From Amylostereum areolatum (lineage: Eukaryota; Basidiomycota; Agaricomycetes; Russulales; Stereaceae), in assembly GCA_012932865.1 (NCBI GenBank), contig SAXG01000028.1:485565-549564 (forward strand): DNA of 64,000 nt, in the 5' to 3' direction. The notes below the pieces were generated by a model. The model ran no database searches and was not told the origin of the DNA. It was given only the letters and a program-made list of their open reading frames with translations. The translations under genes and the position numbers were made by a program. This document shows, piece by piece, positions 32,371 through 41,937 of the stretch (positions are counted from its first letter, which is position 1; the number at the start of each line of letters is the position of its first letter).

Positions 32371-33461
32371 AAACCCTCCTTCTTCTCCTCCACCTTCGGC
32401 TGAGCTTGAAGCGCGTCCATCACGCTTTTCCGATCTTCGGCCGACAGGCTCCTAGCCCAGGCGGTGGGCGTCTCGAACGTCTGTGCTCGAGCCTCCCGCT
32501 TTGGTGGTTCCGTGTACCGGTCCCTCCCCCACATGTCTCGGATGTTCTTCACGTCCACCCTGCAGTCCCGCATCTGGTGGCCATTCTGTCCGCAGCGGAA
32601 GCATCGCCCCTTGATGTCGACACGGTTGACGTCCATCGGCTGACCTTTGCCACCGTGCACCGTGCCGGTTCCATCGCGGCGCCATGGGACCTGCCCCCCT
32701 TGTTGCCCATTGGACGATCCTTGTCCTTTGGGTTTTTGGTTCTGCACGGGTCCACTGCGCTGGGTCTTAAGGTCCTCCCGCTCCTGTCGCAGACCGTCGA
32801 TCAGGATGATGCGCTCTTTGAGGTCCTCATATTTCTGAGGAACGTGACCGCTGTCGTAGATGGAGTCGATGGTCCGATAGTAGACGTTGTGTTTGAGCAG
32901 CTGCATGAGGTGGATAGGGTCCTGCGCCGTGGAGTATCCTGCCTTTCTTGCGAGTTGCTCGAACTTGGCAAAGTATTCATGGGCAGTGGTACCCTTCGTC
33001 TGTTTGAACCCGTCTAGTTCGACTGCGGCACGGTGCTGCTCATTGACGTCGGTGAAGGCCCCTTTGAGTGCTTTGTGGAAGTCCACCCAGGCGACCATGG
33101 CTCCATTGGCCAAGTGTGCATCCTCATACTCGGCCTTCCAGGTGCGTGCTGCCTCCCCCGTCATGTAGGTGAGAATGAAGAGGACTTTGTCCTTGTCCGT
33201 CACGAGGTCATCCTCAGCAGCTCGCATGTATTCCTCGCACGACCGCATCCAGTCATTGAAGTCCTCTCGTTTCCCAGAGAAGCCTTCAGGAGTTTTCGCG
33301 TGGACTTTCTTTCGGGGGGGTCTGGCAGCGGCGGCGGCTGGGGCACTAACAGTGACCGCAGGGGGGTTGACAGTGATGGGGGGGGGCCGTGACGTTGACG
33401 GTGGGGGGTGGCAGGTTGAGGGCAGCAACAAGCACGGAAGGGATGGCGACCCATTGGCCAT
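32367..33461 (-). CDS. gag: Gag of element B1
   Basis: About 364 residues ending KKEGF-stop, overlapping pol in the -1 frame. It contains a capsid-type Gag domain (KTPEGFSGKREDFNDWMRSC through AHEYFAKFEQLARKAGY) and a CCHC knuckle CFRCGQNGHQMRDC. The N-terminal part, rich in Pro and Ala, is joined to the preceding ORF2 frame by a run of nine C residues. The first Met of this frame is therefore probably not the natural start. Confidence 0.9.
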   Translation of the reverse strand: MANGSPSLPCLLLPSTCHPPPSTSRPPPITVNPPAVTVSAPAAAAARPPRKKVHAKTPEGFSGKREDFNDWMRSCEEYMRAAEDDLVTDKDKVLFILTYMTGEAARTWKAEYEDAHLANGAMVAWVDFHKALKGAFTDVNEQHRAAVELDGFKQTKGTTAHEYFAKFEQLARKAGYSTAQDPIHLMQLLKHNVYYRTIDSIYDSGHVPQKYEDLKERIILIDGLRQEREDLKTQRSGPVQNQKPKGQGSSNGQQGGQVPWRRDGTGTVHGGKGQPMDVNRVDIKGRCFRCGQNGHQMRDCRVDVKNIRDMWGRDRYTEPPKREARAQTFETPTAWARSLSAEDRKSVMDALQAQPKVEEKKEGF

Positions 33462-33930
33462 TTACTTCCATGAGCCAGGCATCGTCGGTGCCGTTATTCA
33501 TGTGTTGGATGGGAGAGCCAGTTTGGCCGATGACGATGTTCCATGTTCCACCGATTTCGGTGCAGTTGGCAAGTTCGGCGGGGAGAGGGGGTTGGGGGTC
33601 GGTGCGGATCCACTGGGCAGCCATGATTGGTTCGTCGAGGTCGGAGAAGTCTTCGTCGGTGACAGGCGGTAGGGCGGAGGCGGCGATGAGGTTGAAGTCG
33701 GCTTCAGTGAGGTCGTCTTGGCTTTCGTTGGCGAAGTACCAACTGATGCCACTTGTTTGGGTTGCTACGAAGGCGACTTCGACAGTGGTGTCTCCGAGTT
33801 GGACAAAGAAGTCGTTTCCTCGTTCAGTGAAGCCTAGAGGGAGGGGATATATGTAGCAGTTTTCGTCCTCAACGTCGGTGTCGGAGTCAGAACTGGAGTC
33901 GGAGCCGTTGAGTCCGAACGAGGGAATTGT
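33346..33930 (-). CDS. ORF2 of element B1 (probable N-terminal part of Gag)
   Basis: An open frame of about 194 codons lying between ORF1 and gag, in the same frame as ORF1 and separated from it by one TAA (33931-33933). It has an acidic, Ser-rich start, then YFANESQDDLTEANFN, and WLMEVNGQWVAIPSVLV. It has no ATG before 33624. At its end it overlaps gag, and a one-base change in the C9 run would fuse them. The same frame is present in B2, interrupted there by a DNA transposon. No family recognised. Confidence 0.6.
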   Translation of the reverse strand, partial: TIPSFGLNGSDSSSDSDTDVEDENCYIYPLPLGFTERGNDFFVQLGDTTVEVAFVATQTSGISWYFANESQDDLTEADFNLIAASALPPVTDEDFSDLDEPIMAAQWIRTDPQPPLPAELANCTEIGGTWNIVIGQTGSPIQHMNNGTDDAWLMEVNGQWVAIPSVLVAALNLPPPTVNVTAPPHHCQPPCGHC

Positions 33931-34308
33931 TTATAAGTGGGTGAGGTCGATGACCTCTGGCTCTGGTGTGGGGCTGGGGGTGTTGCCTGGTGTAAGGAGG
34001 CGGTGGGTGTGTCGAGTGTCCACTGGTATTTTCTCGTTGGGCGCGTAGAAGGTTTTTGGGGGTTGCTCGAGTTTGTAGCGGTAGGTGACGTATGGGCAGG
34101 AGTAGACGTAGAGGTTTCCGTTTCCTTGTTCGCTTATTTTGAGGCGATAGAAGTGGACGTCTATGATGGAGTCTTCAAGTTCTTCTACGCCGAGGGCGAC
34201 CTTCCAATTGTGCCAGGCCCAAGGGTCTTTAGATTCGTTGATGAGGGAGATGATAGCGTCGTGGCTGATGGGGATGAATTCTTGTACTTGCGAGCGCCAA
34301 TCTTCCAT
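33931..34308 (-). CDS. ORF1 of element B1, unknown
   Basis: From ATG at 34308 the frame gives about 125 residues (MEDWRSQVQEFIPIS to PEVIDLTHL-stop). The frame is also open upstream to about 34515 without an ATG. It is conserved in B2 (52453-52830) with few changes. It is the first frame after the 5' LTR, so it may be the start of the gag precursor if the TAA is bypassed, or an accessory protein. No motif recognised. Confidence 0.55.
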   Translation of the reverse strand: MEDWRSQVQEFIPISHDAIISLINESKDPWAWHNWKVALGVEELEDSIIDVHFYRLKISEQGNGNLYVYSCPYVTYRYKLEQPPKTFYAPNEKIPVDTRHTHRLLTPGNTPSPTPEPEVIDLTHL

Positions 34309-34753
34309 GCACGAGCCCCCAGTCGAAATGGTTACTCTGTGCGGCAAGGGAAGATTTTGTCGAGGGAGGGTGGTTCTGTTATGAGATCGCAAGACGGTCT
34401 GCCTCAGTCTTCTCGACCTGTTGGCTGTCTCTTCGTCTAGGGGACACGAGCCCAAAGACTTCCTAAACCGCTTTCCTTTCGCCGCTTTTACTCGTTTCCT
34501 ACACCAAAGGTGCACCTTCTACTGTCACCTCTGAGCTTTCAACTCCTGGTATTGGAGAGTCTCGAGTAGGTGTAACGTTTCGAGGAAACGTCAAGCCGGC
34601 ACCGGTATACGTGCGCACGACCACAATGTCAGGGTAACGAGTCGCGTACTCTGGGGGCAACGGTCTAGGGCGGCACGGGGGAAGAACAAGGTCAGTACCA
34701 CTACTACGCTACAGTACGTAGGGACGGTCGTAGGGTGGTGCAAGAGTAAACAG

Positions 34754-34763
34754 ATCTCGAGCT
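34754..34763 (-). promoter_or_regulatory. Self-priming primer-binding site of element B1
   Basis: The coding strand reads AGCTCGAGAT beginning 2 nt after the 5' LTR. Its exact complement ATCTCGAGCT is in the LTR (plus strand 34894-34903) and begins 34 nt after the first T of the TATA box. The gap of 2 nt and the 34-nt spacing are the same as in element A. Confidence 0.72.
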
Positions 34764-34765
34764 TA

Positions 34766-35224
34766 TGTCAGCAACGACTAGTGCGACAGCACCAAGTTAC
34801 GACACAGCTGACTAGAAGATGAGGACGACAGAGGGGAGCCGATCAGACACGGCGACAGACGAGGGAAAGCAAGCAAAGTCGGTAGAATTGACTAGCTCGA
34901 GATAAGGGATATGTACAGCGAGAGCGAGCCTTATATACACAAGAGGAGAGAGACTTAGGTAAGCAACCGATACACGGCGATCAGTAAGCAGACCTAGTAT
35001 AAGTAAGCAGTCGTATGTAAAAGAGCACAGCATGAGTCAGTATTGTACAGCATGAGTCAAGGGAAAGGAGTCAGACCCGGGCCGAGATGAGTCACGTGGG
35101 CCCGAGTGGGATATAGATGAACCGGGTCCGGGCCAAAGTGGAGCCGGACCGGTGATAAGCCAATAAGTCCTAAAGCGTGTAACCGATGTAAAGTAAAAAA
35201 GAAAATTATAGACCGTTCATGACA
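34766..35224 (-). repeat. 5' LTR of element B1, with promoter
   Basis: 459 bp. TATATAAGG on the coding strand (TATA core at plus 34931-34937). The inferred transcript start lies near 34903. The outer flank carries the target duplication CTGCG. Confidence 0.95.
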
Positions 35225-35373
35225 CTGCGTCACATTCGTGTTCGTTGTGTTCGTGGAAGGGTGAGCTGGCAGGCGCGTACGCACTGCTTGGGATAATTAT
35301 AGACGGATGGAAATGAGTTAGGGAGATGGATGGTGAGTGGAAGAGCCCGCGCACTGCAGGGCCTATTTTAAAC

Positions 35374-36117
35374 TTATCCAGAAATATTCCTTCGGTGTTG
35401 AAAATACCAGCCCGGCTCGTTGTCGATAGTGCACTTTTCCTCGACGAGGCGCCCCGAGCGCAACGAGAGCACGCCGTCCACCTCCGTACATATCCGCCTG
35501 CGCACAACATCCAACATCGTGTTCTCCGTAAACCGCAACGTCCTTATCTCGTTTGCGCGGGCCTGCAGCATCGTCTTTAGGGCAATGAATAGCTCGGTCG
35601 CGGCGGTGGCGTACACGGCGGGATTGTCCTCGATCTCGAGGATGGAGAGCGTGAGGTGCGCGACATTTGGGGGGAACGGGCGGCGGAGCGCGTTGATCAT
35701 GACAGTCGGCGCACACTGCAGAGCGAAGTGGGTCAGCCGCGGGAACATCCCTTCCGGGAAGAAGTCCTCGTCCACGACGTGGTAGTTAACGATCATGCAG
35801 AGGTGCGTGAGGGACGACGCGCCCTGTGCGGCGAACTCGAGCCAGAGATGCACCGTGGGCGGAATGAGGTACAGGCGCAGTTGGTGGAGGGCGGGGTATA
35901 TGGGATCATCTGGATGGAAGACGATGGGGCCTTCGACACTGAGGTTGGCGGGGTACGGCCTCTGCAGAAGGTGGGCGTTGTCACGGACGATGAGCATCTC
36001 GAGGTCCGTGGCCGCTTTCCGGAACACATGGAAAAACGGGCGACACCAGAGCGAACCGTCAATGTCCAGCTTGCACATGGTACGTGGGAAGCGCTCGCTC
36101 CCTGAGGTATGACACAC
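35374..36117 (-). pseudogene. F-box/LRR-like paralogue 4, C-terminal part (separated by a transposon)
   Basis: The open frame from the GSERFPRTMCKLDIDG segment to NEPGWYFQHRRNISG-stop aligns with the C-terminal half of copy 2 (RKLDIS to GWCL). It includes LHQLRLYL, LTHFALQ, VAHLTLS and DGVLSLRSGRL. The matching N-terminal half lies at 41366-41937 on the same strand, on the other side of a 5.2-kb inverted-repeat element. Element B1 sits just beyond its stop. The half itself has no internal stop, so the insertion may be fairly young. Confidence 0.85.
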
Positions 36118-38216
36118 AACTTAGTCAAATAGACTTGTTGTCAACACATAATTCACAAGTCTACTAGTGTGTTAGCAACACATACCCCATGGTGGGCCCA
36201 TAGGGTGTGATGCAACGCATGGGCCCACGAGGGCCAATAATTATCAGAGTATATATTGTTATATTGTCTGATAATTTAGATATCTCCGACATATCTCAAC
36301 ATTTCTGACAGCTCCGACAACTGTAATAGCTCCAAAAGCTCCAAAAGCTCGGACAGCTCCGATGCATACAATATTCCCTATTGATATTTCATCATCCATA
36401 CGATTAGGTGTCATCAGATAAATGATCACCCACTTCTATTCTGCACATCTACCACTATTTCCTCAGTGAGCTAGCAAAAGAGTGGAAGACATGAGCACCA
36501 CTCTTCTTGGCTACTCTTCTCAGTCTTGTGGCTCCGATAACTAGTAAATGTTTTGACTGTTACATTGTAGATGCCAAATGACACTGCAAGGAGTACTTCT
36601 ATACATTTCTGACACCAATTTCACTGTGTGCAGCAATAGTAGAGTGGAGAATTTTTTCAAGATACTGATACTTAGTTACATGATGTTGGAACATTCATTT
36701 ACTTGGAAGCAGTAGAAACCCTTCTCTACTGACCCAAGTGAGCACTGCCATTCCTTTATAATCACAGATTTCTACCTCATCTGTCACCTCCGACAATTCC
36801 TCATGTCACATATTCAACTGTACTACTAATCAGAGGAATCTGATGGCTCAGTTATATACTCATACAACAGGTCAAGGCCTACTTACAACTAATCTAACCT
36901 CCCTGCCAGAGTCTGCAGAGGATTATGGACATGCAATGAGAGCATTTAATACACCTCACCCTCACACTCCACCATCTCTTCCAACTTCTCCATACCATCT
37001 CCGACAGCTCCGATATTTTTTGAACATGTATAAAGTTGTGGTAAGTTTTTTTATGTCTTGCAAAGTATACTAGCAATGTGTCATAGAATTAAGTAGCCTC
37101 GGAGTTAGGTTGTGTAAACTAACAGCTCCAACACTTGACTTTTTCTCAAAGTGTTTCGGAGCATGGAACTCATCCAGTGCTTAAGCCTGGACAGCTCTTA
37201 GTCTCCCTTTTGTATAACCTATCCCCAGCATGAAATTAATCTGAGGCCTAGTAAATAGAAACAAGTGCAACACAAGTTCAGCAAACTTGCAAAAAGGTGA
37301 AAAGTATAAGCATAACCTTTACTATAGTTTTTGACCAACTGTTTGTAACACGTAACACTGGATTTCTGGAAACCCCACAGATGAGCTCCGATGAGAAATC
37401 AAGGCTCACTGGTGGATGCTAATTTCAAAATTTCAATTTAAAAAAAGAACACTTGGTCAAAAAACTACAGTACCTCCGACAATCTCCTACTGTCTCTGAC
37501 TGATCGACCATGACCTGCCACAGGTCGGCAGACCCATGTCCCTACCTAGTGTCCACATAAATGTTCAGGAATAATTCTTCTCTCACAATGGGTATATCTC
37601 ACATCTAAGTAGTAGCAAATTTAGTACAAACTTACAACCCATATGGTATCTACGGAGTGTCTTACTCATACTTCACAAAGGTCTGAATTGTAGTTACAGT
37701 ACCCCATGAGGCTCCGACCCAACACTACCATATCTAGGACCTCAGGACCCCTATGCCACCTCCAAAATTTATTAAAATCTGATTCACCGGAAGACATCAG
37801 GGATGACAGGCTCCTAAAAAGTGTCACCATAGCTGAGTGTAGCAACAAAGATGATGCATGGAAGATGGAAGCATTGGAGGATTGTTTGACTGAAAATAGA
37901 TGAGTGATGCCAGCCAACTGAAGACACTTCAGAGAAATTGGATGCAGGGAGAGTATTTTCTGATGCAGAGCCCGGGGCGTTCAATGAACCTTCTCCCAGT
38001 ATTTTAGGGTGTAATTTGGCTCTTGACCACCATCAATAGCATTATGAGCCAGCTCAGGCTCTCATAACGGTCCAAGGACTTCTACTGGCAGCACAATCCT
38101 GAGGATGGGACAGTGCTAGGGATGGAGGTGAGTGACCCATTTATTGGCAAACAGGACAATGACTCACACAACCCCCTGTAAATATAACATTGGGACCATT
38201 GGGGACATCGGGACCT

Positions 38217-38720
38217 TCGGAGTCATTGGACAAGGCAGGTGGAGGATATGCCAATAATTGTCACTGACAGTGGTGGCACTGCTACTCACTCTTGCTCCTG
38301 CTGTTGACTGCTGCACACCCACCATATACTGCACATGCATGCACTGCCAACAAGCTTTCCACCATCTCCTGTGCACACACTTGTTAGAGTCATCAGAGAT
38401 ATTGGATGTGTCGGGATCATTGGACATGTTGGGACCATCGGACACGTCGAGACCATTGGACATGTCGAGACCATCAGAAATGCGGACACATCGGGACATG
38501 TCAGGACCATCGGAAGTGTCGGAGATGTCGGGACACATCTGGACCATCGGAATCATCAGGGGCGTCGGGACCATCGGACCCCTTGAAGATGGCGGGACCA
38601 TCAGAGTCGTTGGGGACATGAGATGTGTTTGCATTATTGGGCGAGGCAGACGGAGGCAAGGTGTCGCCGACCACGGCAGCACCACTGCTCACTCTTGCTC
38701 CCACTGCTGACTGCTGCGCA
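38217..38720 (+). repeat. Direct duplication and degenerate short repeats inside the 5.2-kb element
   Basis: A block of about 100 bases (38217-38315) recurs in diverged form at 38625-38720 (both contain CACTCTTGCTCC and GACTGCTGC). Between them run degenerate units of the type GGACAYGTCGAGACCATC (38400-38600). Confidence 0.65.
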
Positions 38721-38879
38721 CTCGCTGTGTACTGCTCGCACATGCACCAAGTGCTACACGTACACTTGTCAGTGTCTGGTGCTGCACACATGCACTTCAG
38801 CGTCGTGCATGCACTCGACTGCCGCCCACTCCTTTCCTGCTGATTGCGCGACGTAGCAGACATGGGTTCGCGCAATTGC

Positions 38880-40260
38880 GGTCACCAGATTACGTGCCCG
38901 TGCATGATCCCTAGAACCCATACTGGGCCTGAGCATCATGGCAACGGGTCTATGGGTGGCACGCGCCGGGAATGCGGGTGGCGGCAACAGATGGAGGGGG
39001 ACATGCAAATGCGGAGGAGAATGGAAAAGGGGAAAGGGCACACCTTTGGGGGCGTGTCGGTACACAAAGTGCGCAGTCCGATGCGGAAAGATGGCGGCAT
39101 CAGTGCGCATGAGTATAGAAAGTTCGCGGGGTGCTCTGAAAGCCGAGGTAAGGGGGAGGGGGAGAGGAGAGGGGGCAGTAGGGCTCGCTGGGGGCTGGGG
39201 TGATGCACTGGCGGCCCTGAACACATCGTTGGACATGGAGAAGTGAGTTGAGCGGCGCGACAGCGCTTTGCAAGCACCGTTGGGAGCGCGTGCAGACGGC
39301 AGAGGCAGAGGGCAACAAGGGGGAGGGAGAGGGAGGGAACGGAGGGAGCAGAGAGCGGGAAGACGCACCAGATGAAGACCTTGCCAAGCATGCCCGTCAA
39401 TCTCCATGTTGGAACTCTTCGGTGTTCGCGAGCTGTTGCGCACTGATAGGTGTGATGTTTTGTGGTGAGCAGGGGAGCGGAGCGGGGTGGTCGGAGGAGG
39501 GTGGTCGGAGTGGTCGGAGTGGTCGGAGGAGGGCGGTCGGAGGAGGGTGGTCGGAGGAAGGGTGGTCGAAGAGTGGTCGGAGTCAGAGGAAGGAAGGGGA
39601 ATGATGCGACTTCCCGTTTGGGGACGCGCGTCGGCAACTGCCGTGGCTAGGCAGTTGCCGCGCATCCAGCCACGGCAGTTGCTGACCCACGTCACCAAAC
39701 GGGAAGTCGCGACAACTCTGCCACCTCATCTCCTTCGGAGTCCTCCCACCACCAACTTCCCCTCCTTGTCGTCGTTCCCCTACCTCCGCCGTCCGCATGT
39801 GCGCCTGACGGCGCACCTGATTCACCGCTGTGCCCCTCCATTTGCTCCTCTACGCCCAACGACATATTCTCGGCGCCCCTCCGACCTCCGGTGAGTCGCC
39901 CTTGTCCCGCTTCTCATTCTCCTTCTCACTCCCGCCCCCTGTCGTCCTCAGCATGCTGAACGCTGCTCCCAAACTGCAGCCGTCGCACTTGAGCACCCCT
40001 CAAGTCGCTCCCTCGCGTCCAATGACGTGTTCTGGGGTGCCAGCACATCAGCTTGGCCACAGGTGAGTGCCCCCGCCCCCTTCTCTTCCCCTCCAGCATC
40101 TCTTCTCCTCCCCCTCGACCCCACCACCCTGTCCTGCTCGCCACTCTCTCCCGTGCTCGCGCGACCCTGTTGCCACAGCGACCACGCCCAGTATGGGTGC
40201 TGGTCGCTGTGCACGGGCACGTGACCGGCAAATGCGTGTCGCAAGCCGCGCATTTGCGGT
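38880..40260. repeat. Long diverged foldback (inverted repeat) inside the 5.2-kb element
   Basis: Matching inverted blocks occur at increasing distance from a centre near 39657: 39606-39648 with 39668-39710, 39218-39242 with 40013-40037, and 38895-38930 with 40185-40222 (both hold GCCCAGTATGGGT or its complement). The central arms match over about 43 bases with four mismatches. This could be a foldback-type transposon nested in the larger element or a duplicated inverted segment. Confidence 0.6.
39606..39710. repeat. Hairpin at the foldback centre
   Basis: The arms contain GCGACTTCCCGTTTGG and GCAACTGCCGTGGCT and their complements, around a loop of about 19 nt. The loop holds a further GGCAGTTGCC, itself complementary to the arm. 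Confidence 0.8.
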
Positions 40261-41103
40261 CAGATATGCGGGCGTGGTGTACGGCACAGATGGTGCGCAC
40301 ATTAATACGGTGACACGCGTCGGTGGCGGTGCGCACAGGATGCAGTGATGCACGTTGGCGGCGTGCGCAGCAGATGGCGGAGGTGGCATGCGCAGCAATC
40401 GGTGGCGGCGTCGGAGGGGGTTAGTAAGCGCAGCGGTGAGGCCTGTAGGGCCCCGCGCATTGAAAGATTCAGTGATTGCGACAGAATTGCAGTGGCTGTG
40501 ACGCGTCGGAGGCAATTCTCCCTAGCCATTGCTGTCGGAGCAGTCGGGACAATTGGTTGAGGGTGTCGGAGCTCGTCACCACATGTGACACCGACATCCA
40601 GAGTTCAATGGCAAGTGCTGGCCTATACCAGGTGCGAGACTGTTTTCCTGTTTATTTCACAGGTCTGATGTCTTTCTCAGGTTGATTTGCATGTGGAGGA
40701 CAAGGCATATTCTGATGTGGTTCTCCGACAGATCCGACAGATCTGACAGATCTGACAACCTCCGATAACCTCCGACACTCCAAAGCCAGGCTTCAGGGCC
40801 TTTGGAGAGCCATCTTGTTTGACCACAACAGAAATGCTTGTTGAGCTCAAACCATGCCACAAGAAGGCCTGGAAGGTAAATTTTCTTATGTCCTTTCTGT
40901 GTAGATATGTTAGTATTGCAATACAATCACTTTTTATTTGCTATAAACATGTCCTTGGAGAGCAACTGATACCCCCAACACCTCCGACATCTCCGACATC
41001 TCCGACACCTCTATAGAGTCTGCTGGCCCCAATGTCACTGCACTCCTGACCCCCAACTCCTGACGTCCAACTTCCAATCTCCGACCTCTGACCTCTGACC
41101 TCC

Positions 41104-41163
41104 AACCTCCGACTCCGACCTCTGTCCTCCGACTCCGACTCCGACTCCGACTCCGACTCCGAC
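41104..41163 (+). repeat. CTCCGA hexanucleotide microsatellite
   Basis: Tandem CTCCGACTCCGA units near the right end of the 5.2-kb element, apparently an expansion of its dispersed CTCCGACA motif. Confidence 0.8.
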
Positions 41164-41365
41164 AGACTACAGCATAGGATGTGTAGGAAATATGACTATG
41201 TGGGAATCATAATAAGACTACACTTTGAACCTTGAATCTCTACCAACCTGGGCCCACATGTAACCGCACCTTGACCACACCCCTGTGGGCCCACCGTGGG
41301 GTATGTGTCGGCAACACCTTATTTGACCTGTGAAATATGTGTCTCAACATCCTTATTTGGCTAAG

Positions 41366-41937
41366 GGAGGTCGATATGAATCGTGGAGGGGGGTGTCCGC
41401 AGGGATGAGGCGTTACCTGGACGGACAGTGGTGACGGAGAGGAGGTTGGAGATATGTACTGCGATTGATACAAGCAGCTCAGAATACGACACCCCGAGAA
41501 AATGTGTCTCCTCGTCGCCCACTTCTACGATCAAGTGTCGGACCGAGGAGAGGACGAGGAAGTCGTGGTCGGATTTGGTTGAGGTTTTGGAGAAGTCGAC
41601 TTGCCGTTGGAGCGTGAGCACGTTCCTCGGGGTAACAAAGAGAGCGTCCGCGGCATGGTCCGTGGCAATCAGGGCTTTGAACCATCGGTTGACGTGGCGG
41701 AGAGATGCGCGGGTGAGGATGGAGGATTGCACGTTGTGAATCGAGAGCGCTGCTGGGGGAACAAAGCTTTCGAAGTCCCCATCCAAGGATGAGTCGCTCA
41801 TGCGAGGAATATATGTTGCTGCATCGATTATCTGTGTCCACAGCTCGGGCGGGAGGTGACTCTGTCACCAAGCGTCCGAGTTTAGCGCCATTGGTCTGTG
41901 GTAGCTGGGAAAACTCACACACCATTATGTTTTCCAT
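41366..41937 (-). pseudogene. F-box/LRR-like paralogue 4, N-terminal part
   Basis: Exon 1 (41923-41937, MENIM), a 61-nt GT-AG intron (41862-41922) and exon 2 from 41861 reproduce the layout of copy 2. Exon 2 starts SHLPPELWTQIIDAATYIPR, the F-box-like motif, then continues through ASLRHVNRWFKALIA. The reading ends at the transposon (TIHIDLP). Because the 5' end is intact, a short F-box-only protein could still be made, ending soon after the transposon boundary; that is inference. Confidence 0.85.

Larger units (their letters stand above)
27744..35224 (-). mobile_element. Full-length Ty3/gypsy chromovirus, element B1
   Basis: Two 459-bp LTRs (27744-28202 and 34766-35224) look identical base for base and are flanked by the target duplication CTGCG (27739-27743 and 35225-35229). 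The interior carries, in order on the minus strand, a primer-binding site, ORF1, ORF2, gag and an unbroken pol. Identical LTRs and an open pol point to a very recent, possibly active copy. The insertion lies about 150 bp past the stop codon of F-box copy 4. B1 differs from element A in LTR and protein sequence, so the two are separate families. Confidence 0.96.
36118..41365. mobile_element. 5.2-kb inverted-repeat DNA element splitting F-box gene 4
   Basis: The left end reads CTTAGTCAAATAGACTTGTT and the right end, read inverted, CTTAGCCAAATAAGGATGTT. The two ends stay alignable for roughly 90 bp, including CACATACCCCAYGGTGGGCCC in both. The outer ends are approximate: GAGGT occurs beside both ends and could be a 5-bp target duplication, but about 11 extra bases lie on the left. 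The outer parts are AT-richer than the host DNA and full of CTCCGACA-like motifs. No transposase frame is recognisable, so it is probably non-autonomous or heavily decayed. Confidence 0.7.

Noticed and set aside
38164..40515. Open frames of 100-300 codons inside the 5.2-kb element
   Set aside because: They occur on both strands in repeats and foldback arms, have biased composition and show no transposase motif.
36118..41365. A second gypsy-type insertion as the cause of the F-box 4 split
   Set aside because: There are no LTRs, no pol remnants and no TGTCA/TGACA ends; the ends are inverted repeats instead.
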